A DNA stretch of 64,000 nt from positions 2,976,001 through 3,040,000 of the forward strand of contig NZ_UPHU01000001.1 in assembly GCF_900566075.1 (NCBI RefSeq), written 5' to 3'. The notes below the pieces were generated by a model. The model had not been told where the DNA came from. It searched no databases and saw only the letters and a program-made list of their open reading frames with translations. Numbering within the stretch: position 1 is the first letter of the stretch; every line of letters starts with the position of its first letter. Source of the DNA: Mycobacterium pseudokansasii (lineage in GTDB: Bacteria; Actinomycetota; Actinomycetes; Mycobacteriales; Mycobacteriaceae). Shown one piece after another: positions 38,027 to 47,793 of this stretch. A program made the translations under genes and the position numbers.

Positions 38027-39244
38027 ATGTGTCCGAGCGTGTTCGAAGCCGACCTGCCGTCGCTGGCCTATCGAGACGCCCGCAGTCCGGAGGAAGCGCA
38101 CCACCTCATCCGGCAAGCACGCGAACAGGCCCCGATCGCCATGGGCCTATTAGGTCCGGAAATCCTGAGCTACGAACTGGTACGAAGCGTGCTGATCGAC
38201 AGCCGGTTCACCGTGCCGAAGGGACTTTTCCTTGCCGCCCAAGGGATCACGTCGGGTCGCTTGTGGGAACGGTTCCGTAACAACCTCATGAGTCTGGACG
38301 GTGCCGAACACAACCGACTGCGCCGGCTGGTTTCCAAGGCGTTCACGCCACGCTCGACGGTGCGGCTGGAGCCGACGATCACGGAAGTGATCACCTCGCT
38401 CGTTGATCCGCTGACAGTGGTTGGCCGGTGCGACGTCGTCACCGATATCGCTCAGCGCTATCCGATTCCGGTCATCTGCGCCTTGCTCGGCGCTCCCGCA
38501 ACGGACTGGCAATTGTTCTCCGACTGGGCCGACGACATCTTCAAGATGTTCACCTGGAACGCCGCCGGGAACGAGGCCGTCATCATGAATGCCTACGACC
38601 AGCTCGATGCCTACGTCGACGACATGGTCGTGCAGCGGCGCGACAACCTCACCGACGACTTGATTTCGGAGTTGATCCGCGCCGAGGAGGACGGCGACCG
38701 GCTCAACCGCGACGAGCTGTGCAGGTTGGTATCGGCAATGCTGATGGCCGGCACCGACACCACCCGCAACCAGCTGGCCGCCGCCGTTCAGGTGCTCTGC
38801 GACCACCCGGAGCAGTGGGCACTGCTCGGCCGGCACCCCGAGCTGGCCCCAACCGCCGTGGCCGAGCTGGTGCGGCACACTCCGGCGGTTTTCTTTGTCA
38901 TCCGCCAAGCCGTCGAGGACGTCGAACTGGCCGGCGTGGTCGTTCCGGCCGGCACGCAGCTGAGTGTCAACATCGCCGCGGCCAACCGAGACCCCGACGT
39001 ATACGAAGATCCGGAGCGCCTGGACATTACCCGTGACGATCCTTCCGCGAGGCTGGCTTTCGGTGCCGGGGTGCACCATTGCCTCGGCGCGCACCTGGCC
39101 AGGGCCGAGCTCGGGTTGGGACTGACGGTCATGACCCAGCGACTGCGCAACCCGCGGCGCACCGGCCCGGCGCCGTGGCGACCGTTCACGCCACTGACGG
39201 GCCCGGTCACGCTGCCCATCGAGTTCGACGTTGACGTGAGCTAG
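38027..39244 (+). CDS. Cytochrome P450
   Basis: 405 residues from ATG 38027 (a GTG at 38015 would add four). Helix I oxygen-activation motif MAGTDTTRNQ near residue 245. Helix K E-x-x-R as ELVRHTPAVFFVIRQ near 285. Heme-binding loop FGAGVHHCLGAHLARAE near 345 with the axial Cys. Class I bacterial P450, needing ferredoxin and reductase from elsewhere. M. tuberculosis has a sulfate-transporter-like gene (Rv1707) at this place instead, so this gene and the next are species-specific. The substrate is not predictable. Confidence 0.93.
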   Translation: MCPSVFEADLPSLAYRDARSPEEAHHLIRQAREQAPIAMGLLGPEILSYELVRSVLIDSRFTVPKGLFLAAQGITSGRLWERFRNNLMSLDGAEHNRLRRLVSKAFTPRSTVRLEPTITEVITSLVDPLTVVGRCDVVTDIAQRYPIPVICALLGAPATDWQLFSDWADDIFKMFTWNAAGNEAVIMNAYDQLDAYVDDMVVQRRDNLTDDLISELIRAEEDGDRLNRDELCRLVSAMLMAGTDTTRNQLAAAVQVLCDHPEQWALLGRHPELAPTAVAELVRHTPAVFFVIRQAVEDVELAGVVVPAGTQLSVNIAAANRDPDVYEDPERLDITRDDPSARLAFGAGVHHCLGAHLARAELGLGLTVMTQRLRNPRRTGPAPWRPFTPLTGPVTLPIEFDVDVS

Positions 39245-39253
39245 CTTGCGCGC

Positions 39254-40813
39254 CTAAACCCGTTGTGCTGCTTGACTTTTCGGCAGAAACGCCACCGGAA
39301 CGAAGGTGAGCCCGACCAGCACGGCCGCGAACACGAACACCACTGCGTAGGCGTGGGCAAGGTCGTGCACCAGAGCGACCGGGAAAGTGGGGTCGCGTGC
39401 CGCCGGCGGCAGGGCTGATTCGTCAAGCGGTACCCCGCGCTGAGCGGCGTTGTCGCGCAGCACCTCGGTTGCGTGGGCAGCGGAGATGTTTGCGCTGCGG
39501 TTGAACTGACCGGTCAGGATCACCGACATCAGTGCCGTACCCACCGAGGCGGCCACCTGCTGATTGACGCTGATCAACGTCGAACCCCGCGCGATGTGAT
39601 GCGGGGCCAGGGTCTGCACCGCGGCGGCGGAAAGCGGCATCATCGTCAAACCCATGCCCAGGCCCATGATCGTCAATCCGATGAGCAGTGTCGGCAGGTA
39701 CGCCGCTTGTCTGGCCACCCCGTAGGCGAAGATGCCCATTCCCGCGGCGATCAGCGTCACGCCGACCAGCAGGATCTTGCCTGGTCCGCGTTTGTCCATC
39801 ATGGATCCGGCCAGCGGCATGGTCACCATGGCGCCGATTCCCCTCGGGACCATGCTCATCCCGGCCCCAAGCGGGGTCTGGTGCAGCAACTCCTGGAAGT
39901 AGCTGGGGAATAGCAGCCCGGCGCCGAAAAAGGAGACGGCGAACAGAAACATCGCCGAGTTGGCAAGTGCGACCACGCGGTTAGTGAACAACCGCAGATC
40001 GATCAGCGGATGCTCGGCGCGGTAGCTGGCATGTAAGACGAACCCGACGATCAGCGCCAGACCGAGCGCGGCCGGTATCCACACATGGCGGTCGGTCACC
40101 GTTCCGCGCGCGGGAACAACGGACACCCCGTACAGGAATGTGGCCAGGCCGGGGGACAGCAGCAGCATGCCGAGGACGTCGAATGACTCTGACGGTGTCG
40201 GCTGATCCCTCGGGAAGACGATTGCCGCAAGCAGCAATGTGACCAGCCCGATTGGCACATTGATCCAGAAGATCCATTCCCACCCGTAGCTGTCGATCAG
40301 CCAACCGCCCAGCACCGGGCCGAAAACGGGGCCGAGCAGCATCGGAATGCCCAAGATGGCCAGCACCCGCCCGAGCCGGCGGGGGCCCGCCTCTCGGGCG
40401 AGGATGGTCAGCACCAGCGGCATCAGCATGCCGCCGCCGAGGCCCTGCACCACCCGGAACGCGACCAGCATGGTGATGTTCGGCGCCATCGCGCACAGCA
40501 GCGAGCCGAAGGTGAACGCGAGCAGCGAACCGATGAAGGGTCGCTTGGTGCCGAACCGGTCGGCTACCCAACCGGCCAGCGGGATCACCGCCGCCAAAGC
40601 AAGGGTGTAGCCGGTCATGGTCCAGGCGACCATGGCCTGAGTGGTGTGGAACGTGGCGACGAAGGTGCGCTGCGCGACGGTGACCACCGTCGTGTCCACG
40701 ATCGACATCATCGAGCCCAGGACACACACGCCGGCAATCCGCAGTAGCCGGGCGTCGAGTTGATCGGTGTGGCTACGTTGGCCGGTGCTCGTGTCATCCA
40801 TGGCAGCTCCCAA
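39254..40813 (-). CDS. MFS drug/proton antiporter, DHA2 (EmrB/QacA) type
   Basis: 519 residues with about fourteen membrane helices. Motif A appears as GWVADRFGTKRPFIGS near residue 80. Motif C-like GPVFGPVLGGWLIDSYGWEWIFWINVPIG lies near 160, typical of antiporters. It probably exports hydrophobic compounds. Convergent with the P450 gene, nine bases apart. The pairing of an oxidase and an exporter could mean detoxification or export of a modified metabolite (inference). Confidence 0.9.
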   Translation of the reverse strand: MGAAMDDTSTGQRSHTDQLDARLLRIAGVCVLGSMMSIVDTTVVTVAQRTFVATFHTTQAMVAWTMTGYTLALAAVIPLAGWVADRFGTKRPFIGSLLAFTFGSLLCAMAPNITMLVAFRVVQGLGGGMLMPLVLTILAREAGPRRLGRVLAILGIPMLLGPVFGPVLGGWLIDSYGWEWIFWINVPIGLVTLLLAAIVFPRDQPTPSESFDVLGMLLLSPGLATFLYGVSVVPARGTVTDRHVWIPAALGLALIVGFVLHASYRAEHPLIDLRLFTNRVVALANSAMFLFAVSFFGAGLLFPSYFQELLHQTPLGAGMSMVPRGIGAMVTMPLAGSMMDKRGPGKILLVGVTLIAAGMGIFAYGVARQAAYLPTLLIGLTIMGLGMGLTMMPLSAAAVQTLAPHHIARGSTLISVNQQVAASVGTALMSVILTGQFNRSANISAAHATEVLRDNAAQRGVPLDESALPPAARDPTFPVALVHDLAHAYAVVFVFAAVLVGLTFVPVAFLPKSQAAQRV

Positions 40814-40981
40814 TTAATGCGCCTTGCCGGAGAAGCATGTCACAGCGCCGCGGTCCCGCTGCTGCCGACGACGGCATAGCTCCCATAGTTGCCCGCGGGT
40901 CTCCCGGCGCAGGCGGAGGAAGCCGTTAGACTTTCCTGCGATGTCCACCCTGACGCCCGTCACCCTCAGCCGCGACCGGGT

Positions 40982-41845
40982 ATGACCGACCACCCCGACA
41001 GCGGCATCGAAGTCGGCCTGACCGGACGGCCGCCGCGGGCGATCCCTGACCCGGTGCCGCGAACCTCACACGGGCCGGCCAAGGTGGTGGCGATGTGCAA
41101 CCAGAAGGGCGGCGTCGGGAAAACCACGTCGACCATCAACCTGGGTGCCGCGCTGGCCGAGTACGGCCGGCGAGTCCTGCTGGTGGACATGGACCCGCAG
41201 GGGGCGTTGTCCGCAGGCCTGGGTGTCCCGCATTACGAGCTGGAAAAGACCATCCACAACGTGCTGGTGGAGCCGCGCGTGTCGATCGACGACGTGCTGA
41301 TTCACACCCGGGTCAAGGACATGGATCTGGTGCCCAGCAATATCGACCTGTCGGCCGCCGAGATCCAGCTGGTCAACGAGGTGGGCCGGGAGCAGACCCT
41401 GGGTCGCGCGCTGTATCCGGTGCTGGACCGCTACGACTACGTGCTCATCGACTGCCAGCCGTCGCTGGGTCTGCTCACCGTCAACGGGCTGGCCTGCGCG
41501 GACGGTGTGGTCATCCCGACCGAATGCGAGTTCTTCTCGCTGCGCGGCCTGGCCTTGCTGACCGATACGGTCGACAAGGTGCGCGACCGGCTGAACCCCA
41601 AGCTGGAGATCAGCGGCATCCTGCTGACCCGCTACGACCCGCGCACCGTCAACGCCCGAGAGGTGATGGCCCGCGTCGTCGAGCGGTTCGGTGACCTAGT
41701 GTTCGATACCGTGATCACCCGCACGGTTCGATTCCCCGAGACCACCGTCGCGGGCGAACCCATCACGACCTGGGCCCCGAAGTCCGGCGGTGCCGTGGCC
41801 TACCGAGCCCTGGCCCGCGAGTTCATCGACCGATTCGGCGTGTGA
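40982..41845 (+). CDS. ParA-family ATPase (Soj-like, Rv1708)
   Basis: 287 residues from ATG 40982. A longer frame upstream lacks a good start. Deviant Walker A motif CNQKGGVGKTTSTINLGAALA at residues ~38-58, Walker A' YDYVLIDCQPSLG near 150. It is separate from the chromosomal parAB near the origin and is always beside scpA and scpB in mycobacteria, which suggests a link to condensin loading or chromosome organisation. Its stop overlaps the scpA start. Confidence 0.92.
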   Translation: MTDHPDSGIEVGLTGRPPRAIPDPVPRTSHGPAKVVAMCNQKGGVGKTTSTINLGAALAEYGRRVLLVDMDPQGALSAGLGVPHYELEKTIHNVLVEPRVSIDDVLIHTRVKDMDLVPSNIDLSAAEIQLVNEVGREQTLGRALYPVLDRYDYVLIDCQPSLGLLTVNGLACADGVVIPTECEFFSLRGLALLTDTVDKVRDRLNPKLEISGILLTRYDPRTVNAREVMARVVERFGDLVFDTVITRTVRFPETTVAGEPITTWAPKSGGAVAYRALAREFIDRFGV

Positions 41846-42657
41846 ACGACACCGCGAACCCAGACACCGCACCTCAGAACGGTTTTCACGTCCGGCTGAC
41901 CAACTTCGAGGGGCCGTTCGACCTGCTGCTGCAGCTGATTTTCGCGCACCGCCTCGATGTCACCGAAGTGGCCTTGCATCAGGTCACCGACGACTTCATC
42001 GCCTATACCAAAGCCATTGGCGCCCAGCTGGACCTGGAGGAGACCACGGCATTTCTGGTGGTCGCCGCGACCTTGCTCGACCTCAAGGCGGCCCGGCTGC
42101 TGCCGGCCGGGCAGGTCGACGACGAAGAGGATCTCGCCCTGCTCGAGGTGCGTGATCTGCTGTTCGCCCGGCTGCTGCAATACCGGGCGTTCAAGCATGT
42201 CGCGGAGATGTTCGCCGAGCTGGAGGCCACCGCGTTGCGCAGTTACCCGCGTGCGGTGTCATTGGAAGACCGGTTCGCCGGCCTGCTGCCCGAGGTGATG
42301 CTGGGCGTCGACGCCGGACGCTTCGCCGAGATCGCCGCGGTCGCCCTGACTCCGCGACCGGCACCCAAAGTGGCGACCGCACACCTGCACGAGCAGAGCG
42401 TCTCGGTCGCCGAGCAGGCCAAACACCTACTCGCAATGCTGCAAGCGCGGGGCGGTGGCCAATGGGCCACATTTTCTGAGCTGGTCGCCGACTGTCGGGC
42501 GCCGATCGAGGTGGTGGGGCGCTTCCTGGCGCTGCTCGAACTGTATAGGTCCCGGGCGGTAGCATTCGACCAGTCGGAGCCCCTTGGGGTGCTCCAGATT
42601 TCGTGGACCGGGGAACGGCCGACCAACGAAGCCTTGGTGGAAGTGCAAGACCAATGA
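41842..42657 (+). CDS. scpA: Segregation and condensation protein A
   Basis: 271 residues, GTG start overlapping parA. Kleisin family: N-terminal NFEGPFDLLLQLIFAHRLDVTEVAL, middle region rich in Leu/Glu, C-terminal winged-helix part ending ...LGVLQISWTGERPTNEALVEVQDQ. It bridges the SMC heads and binds ScpB in the condensin complex. The scpB start lies inside its stop (ATGATGA). Confidence 0.94.
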   Translation: MNDTANPDTAPQNGFHVRLTNFEGPFDLLLQLIFAHRLDVTEVALHQVTDDFIAYTKAIGAQLDLEETTAFLVVAATLLDLKAARLLPAGQVDDEEDLALLEVRDLLFARLLQYRAFKHVAEMFAELEATALRSYPRAVSLEDRFAGLLPEVMLGVDAGRFAEIAAVALTPRPAPKVATAHLHEQSVSVAEQAKHLLAMLQARGGGQWATFSELVADCRAPIEVVGRFLALLELYRSRAVAFDQSEPLGVLQISWTGERPTNEALVEVQDQ

Positions 42658-43376
42658 TGACCGGCGCCAGTGATGACACAGATCCCGACCAAGATCTCGG
42701 CTATGCCTTGTCATCGGGCATCCCGGAGATCGCTGAGCCCACCGAGATGGATCCCGACGAACTCGGACGGGTGTTAGAGGCACTGCTGCTGGTCGTCGAC
42801 ACCCCGGTGACCGCCGAGGCGCTGGCCACGGCCACCGAACAACCGGTCTACCGGGTCGCGGCGAAACTGCGGTTGATGGCCGACGAACTGACCGAACGCG
42901 ACAGCGGCATCGATTTGCGGCACAGCGGTGACGGCTGGCGGTTGTATACCCGGGCCCGATTCGCGCCCTACGTCGAGAAGCTGCTTCTGGACGGAGCGCG
43001 GACCAAGCTCACCCGGGCCGCGCTGGAAACCCTTGCGGTCGTAGCTTACCGTCAACCGGTGACGCGTGCGCGGGTGAGTGCGGTTCGCGGGGTCAATGTG
43101 GACGCCGTGATGCGTACCCTGCTGGCGCGCGGCCTGATCACCGAGGTCGGTACCGACGAGGACACCGGTGCGGTGACGTTCGCGACCAGCGACTTGTTCT
43201 TGGAGCGCTTGGGTTTGACGTCATTGTCCGAGCTGCCCGATCTTGCGCCGCTGCTTCCCGACGTCGACACGATCGATGACCTGAGCGCCTCTCTGGAAAG
43301 CGAGCCGCGTTTCATCAAACTCGCCGGCGGCCAGCCATCCGACCAGACGTTGACGTTCGACGTGGACAATGACTGA
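42654..43376 (+). CDS. scpB: Segregation and condensation protein B
   Basis: 240 residues from ATG 42654 overlapping the scpA stop. An in-frame upstream start at 42603 is less likely. Tandem winged-helix fold: LGRVLEALLLVVDTPVTAEALATATE, ALETLAVVAYRQPVTRARVSAVRGVNVDAVMRTLLARGLI. It dimerises and binds ScpA. One base overlaps the rluB start (TGATG). Confidence 0.93.
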   Translation: MMTGASDDTDPDQDLGYALSSGIPEIAEPTEMDPDELGRVLEALLLVVDTPVTAEALATATEQPVYRVAAKLRLMADELTERDSGIDLRHSGDGWRLYTRARFAPYVEKLLLDGARTKLTRAALETLAVVAYRQPVTRARVSAVRGVNVDAVMRTLLARGLITEVGTDEDTGAVTFATSDLFLERLGLTSLSELPDLAPLLPDVDTIDDLSASLESEPRFIKLAGGQPSDQTLTFDVDND

Positions 43377-44128
43377 TGGTTGAGCTTGAGCAGTCACCGG
43401 GCATTCGTTTGCAAAAAGTGTTGTCCCAGGCCGGAATTGCGTCTCGGCGGGCTGCCGAAAAGATGATCATCGACGGCCGCGTCGAGGTCGACGGAAAGCT
43501 GGTGACCGAGCTGGGCACCCGGGTCGACCCGGACATCTCGGTCATCCGGGTCGACGGGGCCCGGGTGGTGGTCGACGAGTCGCTGGTCTACCTAGCGCTG
43601 AACAAGCCTCGGGGGATGCACTCGACCATGGCCGACGACCGCGGCCGGCCGTGTATCGGCGACCTGATCGAGCGGAAAGTCCGGGGGAACAAGAATCTTT
43701 TTCATGTCGGGCGGCTGGACGCCGACACCGAAGGACTGATCCTGCTGACCAACGACGGCGAGCTGGCGCACCGGTTGATGCACCCCTCACACGAGGTGCC
43801 CAAGACCTATCTGGCCACGGTGGCCGGGACGGTGCCGCGGGGGCTGGGCAAAAAGCTCAGGGCGGGAATCGAATTGGACGACGGGCGGGCCAAGGTCGAC
43901 GATTTCGCGGTGGTGGACGCGATCCCGGGCAAGACGTTGGTGCGGGTGACGCTGCACGAAGGACGTAATCGAATTGTGCGCCGGCTGCTGGCGGCGGCGG
44001 GATTTCCGGTGGAGGCATTGGTGCGCACCGATATCGGCCCGGTGAGACTGGGAAAGCAGCGCCCGGGCAGCGTGCGGGCGTTGGGTCGTGACGAGATCGG
44101 ACAGCTGTACAAAGCGGTGGGCCTGTGA
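43376..44128 (+). CDS. rRNA pseudouridine synthase, RluB/RsuA type (Rv1711)
   Basis: 250 residues. An N-terminal S4 domain ([31 protein letters not shown]) is followed by the catalytic domain with [17 protein letters not shown] holding the catalytic Asp near residue 120, and [26 protein letters not shown] near 205. RsuA/RluB enzymes isomerise a uridine in 16S or 23S rRNA; the class of target cannot be fixed from sequence alone. Confidence 0.92.
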   Translation: MVELEQSPGIRLQKVLSQAGIASRRAAEKMIIDGRVEVDGKLVTELGTRVDPDISVIRVDGARVVVDESLVYLALNKPRGMHSTMADDRGRPCIGDLIERKVRGNKNLFHVGRLDADTEGLILLTNDGELAHRLMHPSHEVPKTYLATVAGTVPRGLGKKLRAGIELDDGRAKVDDFAVVDAIPGKTLVRVTLHEGRNRIVRRLLAAAGFPVEALVRTDIGPVRLGKQRPGSVRALGRDEIGQLYKAVGL

Positions 44129-44841
44129 GCGACGCAAGCCAAGCCGGTCCTCAGCCTGTGGCGGGCACGGTTATCGCCATCGACGGTCCGGCTGGGACTG
44201 GAAAGTCATCTGTTTCCAGGGGATTAGCTCGTAGGCTGGGAGCACGCTTTCTGGATACCGGGGCGATGTACCGGATGGTGACGCTGGCGATACTGCGCGC
44301 CGGAATCGATCCGGCAGACGCCCAGGCGGTCGGGGACTGCGCATCGACTGCGCAGTTGTCGGTCGGCGACAGCCCGGATGCGAGCAGCTTTTGCCTTTCC
44401 GGAGAAGATGTTTCGGCGGAGATCCGGGGAGATGACGTCACCCGGGCGGTGTCGGCGGTGTCAGCGGTGCCGGTGGTGCGTGAGCGGCTGGTCGAACTGC
44501 AACGTGCCTTGGCCGGGGGGCCGGACCGCATCGTCGTGGAGGGCCGCGACATCGGGACCGTGGTGTTCCCCGATGCCCCGGTCAAAATTTTTCTGACCGC
44601 GTCGGCCGAAACGCGGGCCCGGCGCCGCAACGATCAAAATGTCGCGGCCGGTTTGGTCGACGATTACGACGCGGTGCTGGCCGACGTGCGCCGGCGCGAC
44701 CATCTGGATTCCACCCGCGCGGTGTCGCCGTTGCGAGCGGCGGCTGATGCGATCGTCGTCGACACCAGCGACATGACCGAGGCCCAAGTCGTCGATCACC
44801 TATTGGAGTTGGTGACGCAGCATAGCGGAGCCCTGCGGTGA
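44125..44841 (+). CDS. cmk: Cytidylate kinase
   Basis: 238 residues, GTG overlapping the preceding stop. P-loop [21 protein letters not shown] at residues ~16-36, [13 protein letters not shown] substrate loop near 42, [24 protein letters not shown] near 135. It phosphorylates CMP and dCMP. It sits between rluB and der as in most Actinobacteria and overlaps der by four bases. Confidence 0.95.
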   Translation: MSDASQAGPQPVAGTVIAIDGPAGTGKSSVSRGLARRLGARFLDTGAMYRMVTLAILRAGIDPADAQAVGDCASTAQLSVGDSPDASSFCLSGEDVSAEIRGDDVTRAVSAVSAVPVVRERLVELQRALAGGPDRIVVEGRDIGTVVFPDAPVKIFLTASAETRARRRNDQNVAAGLVDDYDAVLADVRRRDHLDSTRAVSPLRAAADAIVVDTSDMTEAQVVDHLLELVTQHSGALR

Positions 44842-46238
44842 CCCACGACGGCACCTGGTCCGACGAAAGCGACTGGGAGCTTGACGATTCCGATTCGGCC
44901 GAGCTGTCGCAGTCGGCGCCCGCGCCGGTCGTGGCGATCGTGGGCCGGCCCAACGTCGGCAAGTCGACTCTGGTCAATCGGATCTTGGGCAGGCGTGAGG
45001 CGGTGGTACAAGACGTTCCGGGCGTGACGCGTGACCGCGTGTCCTACGACGCCCTGTGGAGTGGACGCCGGTTCGTCGTGCAGGACACCGGTGGATGGGA
45101 GCCGGACGCCAAAGGTCTGCAGCAACTGGTGGCCGAGCAGGCGTCGGTGGCGATGCGCACCGCCGATGCCGTAGTTCTGGTGGTCGATGCCGGTGTCGGT
45201 GCCACCACTGCCGACGTGGCCGCCGCCCGCATCCTGCTCCGCTCGGGTAAGCCAGTCTTCCTGGCCGCCAACAAGGTTGACAACGAGAAGGGCGAAGCCG
45301 ACGCGGCCGCGTTGTGGTCGCTGGGACTTGGCGAGCCGCATCCGGTCAGCGCTATGCACGGTCGCGGTGTGGCCGATCTGCTCGACGAGGTGTTGGCCGC
45401 GCTGCCCTTGGTGTCTGAAGCGGCACCGGTGGCCGGCGGTCCCCGGCGGGTGGCGCTCGTCGGCAAACCCAACGTGGGCAAGAGCTCGTTGCTGAACAAG
45501 CTGGCCGGCGATCAGCGGTCGGTGGTGCACGAAGTCGCGGGCACGACGGTCGATCCGGTGGATTCGCTCATCGAAATGGGCGGCAAGGTATGGCGTTTCG
45601 TCGACACCGCGGGACTGCGCCGCAAGGTCGGCCAGGCCAGCGGACACGAGTTCTATGCGTCGGTGCGCACCCACGCGGCCATCGATTCCGCCGAGGTGGC
45701 GATCGTGCTGGTCGACGCGTCACAGCCGCTGACCGAACAGGATCAGCGGGTGCTGTCGATGGTCATCGAGGCCGGACGGGCGCTGGTGCTGGCCTTCAAC
45801 AAGTGGGATCTGGTCGACGAGGACCGGCGCGAGCTGCTGGAGCGGGAGATCGACCGCGAACTGGTGCAGGTGCGCTGGGCGCAGCGAGTCAACATCTCGG
45901 CCAAGACGGGTCGGGCGGTGCAGAAGCTGGTGCCGGCGCTGGAGAGCGCGCTGGAGTCGTGGGACACGAGGATAGCGACCGGCCCGCTGAACGCCTGGCT
46001 GAAGGAAGTGGTGGCCGCGACGCCGCCCCCGGTGCGCGGCGGCCGGCAACCCCGCATCCTGTTCGCCACCCAGGCGACCGCGCGGCCTCCGACGTTCGTG
46101 CTGTTCACCACAGGTTTTCTGGAGGCCGGTTACCGGCGGTTCCTGGAGCGGCGGCTGCGCGAGACATTCGGCTTTGAGGGCAGTCCGATCCGGATCAACG
46201 TGCGGGTGCGCGAAAAGCGGGGCGCCAAGCGCCGCTGA
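44838..46238 (+). CDS. der: Ribosome-assembly GTPase Der (EngA)
   Basis: 466 residues from GTG 44838. Two tandem GTPase domains: G1 [16 protein letters not shown] near residue 35 with DTGG and NKVD, and G1 [16 protein letters not shown] near 210 with DTAGLR and NKWD. A C-terminal KH-like domain ends ...[20 protein letters not shown]. It acts in assembly of the 50S subunit. Last gene of the parA-der block. Confidence 0.95.
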   Translation: MTHDGTWSDESDWELDDSDSAELSQSAPAPVVAIVGRPNVGKSTLVNRILGRREAVVQDVPGVTRDRVSYDALWSGRRFVVQDTGGWEPDAKGLQQLVAEQASVAMRTADAVVLVVDAGVGATTADVAAARILLRSGKPVFLAANKVDNEKGEADAAALWSLGLGEPHPVSAMHGRGVADLLDEVLAALPLVSEAAPVAGGPRRVALVGKPNVGKSSLLNKLAGDQRSVVHEVAGTTVDPVDSLIEMGGKVWRFVDTAGLRRKVGQASGHEFYASVRTHAAIDSAEVAIVLVDASQPLTEQDQRVLSMVIEAGRALVLAFNKWDLVDEDRRELLEREIDRELVQVRWAQRVNISAKTGRAVQKLVPALESALESWDTRIATGPLNAWLKEVVAATPPPVRGGRQPRILFATQATARPPTFVLFTTGFLEAGYRRFLERRLRETFGFEGSPIRINVRVREKRGAKRR

Positions 46239-46389
46239 GCGCGTTCGCGCGGGCGGATCACCCGGGTGCACGAGTTATCAGTCCGCGTGTCAGATGGGCC
46301 GGTAGAGGGTCGAGTACTTTGACAGGTCGACGGCTTTCGGCGAAACGATGCCGGGTTCCTCGGTTCGCCTGAACAACATGGCTCAGCCG

Positions 46390-46659
46390 TCACGAAAGCC
46401 TTAGTCCCGCGCCGGCGTTCAACGCCTGGACAAATTGCTGATGAAACGCTTCCATCTGGGCGCTGAGCGCCTGATAGGCCTGGGCCTCTTTGGAAAACAA
46501 TGACGCAATGGCCGCCGACACCTCGTCCGCACCCGCCGCCAGCATCGCCTTCGTGGGTTTCGCAGCTGCCGCGTTTGCCGCGCTGAGCGCCGCGCCAAGA
46601 CTCGCCACATCCCCCGCCGACGAAGCCAACATTTCTGGGACCGCCACCAGGTAGGACAT
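46390..46659 (-). CDS. Short PE-domain protein lacking the usual YxxxD/E export signal
   Basis: 89 residues: MSYLVAVPEMLASSAGDVASLG..., a standard PE domain up to QFVQALNAGAG near residue 85. It then ends LRLS-stop. In PE proteins this place normally carries a Y-x-x-x-D/E motif needed for ESX export, and it is absent. No PPE gene is next to it. It may be a PE gene whose 3' part has been lost or a domain-only relic. It lies convergent to der, in a gap where M. tuberculosis has no PE gene. Confidence 0.8.
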   Translation of the reverse strand: MSYLVAVPEMLASSAGDVASLGAALSAANAAAAKPTKAMLAAGADEVSAAIASLFSKEAQAYQALSAQMEAFHQQFVQALNAGAGLRLS

Positions 46660-46986
46660 CGCAGTACTCCCACTCGGTCATCATCGACCGCCGAAACAAC
46701 CAGCGTATCCCCAGCACGCCAGCTGAGTTGGCTCACCGGCGTCTTTGTCGAGCCGCCGCCGGGGCGCCGTATCGAGCCATTCGGCCCCTCGGTAATCGCG
46801 CGGGTCGAGCAACGTGCGCTCTATTGACCGCCGCGATCCATCCGGTCAGCAATCCGGCTCAAATCCCGCGATACGGCTATAGCGGCCTATATCACAGGAG
46901 TAGTTGGTTGACGTCCGGCTTGCTACCCCCATACCATCTCTCACATAACGGGTCGATACGCCTGCATTGCAGGAGAACGGTGAGAG
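46660..46986. other. Divergent intergenic region between the PE gene and the SDR operon
   Basis: 327 bases with no gene. It contains the promoter side of both flanking genes. CATAAC at 46943-46948 and CTATAG / CCTATATC around 46875-46890 are A/T-rich candidates for -10 elements. The right end carries the inverted repeat described at 46934-46990. Confidence 0.5.
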
Positions 46987-46990
46987 ATGG
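46934..46990 (+). promoter_or_regulatory. Inverted repeat that would pair the leader with the start codon of the SDR gene
   Basis: CCATCTCTCAC at 46934-46944 is the perfect reverse complement of GTGAGAGATGG at 46980-46990, and the right arm contains the ATG at 46987. The 35-base loop holds the GGAG ribosome-binding site and a smaller CCTGC-ATT-GCAGG hairpin (46961-46973). In RNA this would bury the start codon; in DNA it could be an operator. The operon encodes an IclR regulator. Confidence 0.6.
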
Positions 46991-47793
46991 TGACGATGAC
47001 ACAGCAAGCGCCAAATCCGGGCTTGACGCGGTTCAGCGTGCAAGACAAGTCCATATTGATCACCGGCGCCACGGGTTCGCTGGGCAGCGTCGCCGCTCGG
47101 GCGCTTGCGGATGCAGGTGCGCGGCTGACTCTGACCGGCGGCAACGCTGCCGGCCTGGCCGAGTTGGTTGAGGACGCCGGCATCGACAACGCGGTCATGG
47201 TCGAGCGTCGGCCCGAGACTCCGGCCGACGCTGAGGCCATGGTGGCTGCGGCCATTGCCCACCACGGCCGCCTCGACGGGGTTCTGGTGGCGTCGGGCAT
47301 GAACCACGTCGCGCCGATCACCGAGATGGCCGTCGAGGACTTCGACAAGGTGATGGATGCAAATCTGCGCGGCGCCTGGCTGGTCTGCCAAGCGGCCGGG
47401 CGGGTTCTGCTCGAGCAGGGCGACGGCGGCAGCATCGTGCTGGTCTCATCGGTCCGCGGAGCGCTCGGTCACCCCGCCGGCTACAGCGCCTACTGCCCGT
47501 CGAAAGCGGGCACCGATCTGCTGGCCAAATCCCTGGCGTCCGAATGGGGTGCTGACGGAATCCGGGTAAATGCCCTTGCGCCAACTGTTTTCCGGTCCGA
47601 GCTGACCGAGTGGATGTACGCCGACGACGAGAAGGGACGCGCCACCCGCGAGGCGATGTTCGCCCGGATCCCGTTGCGCCGCTTTGCCGAACCCGAAGAC
47701 TTCGTCGGCGCACTGATCTATCTGCTCAGCGACGCGTCAAGCTTCTACACCGGCCAGGTGATGTATCTGGACGGGGGGTACACCGCATGCTGA
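46987..47793 (+). CDS. Short-chain dehydrogenase/reductase (Rv1714 orthologue)
   Basis: 268 residues from ATG 46987; an ATG three codons later is an alternative. Rossmann motif ITGATGSLGSVAARALADAG near residue 21, catalytic Ser in VLVSSVRGALG near 153, YCPSKAG (Y-x-x-x-K) near 167. Classical SDR oxidising or reducing a hydroxyl/keto group with NAD(P). First gene of a coupled cluster running to the IclR gene; it overlaps the next gene by seven bases. Confidence 0.93.
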   Translation: MVTMTQQAPNPGLTRFSVQDKSILITGATGSLGSVAARALADAGARLTLTGGNAAGLAELVEDAGIDNAVMVERRPETPADAEAMVAAAIAHHGRLDGVLVASGMNHVAPITEMAVEDFDKVMDANLRGAWLVCQAAGRVLLEQGDGGSIVLVSSVRGALGHPAGYSAYCPSKAGTDLLAKSLASEWGADGIRVNALAPTVFRSELTEWMYADDEKGRATREAMFARIPLRRFAEPEDFVGALIYLLSDASSFYTGQVMYLDGGYTAC

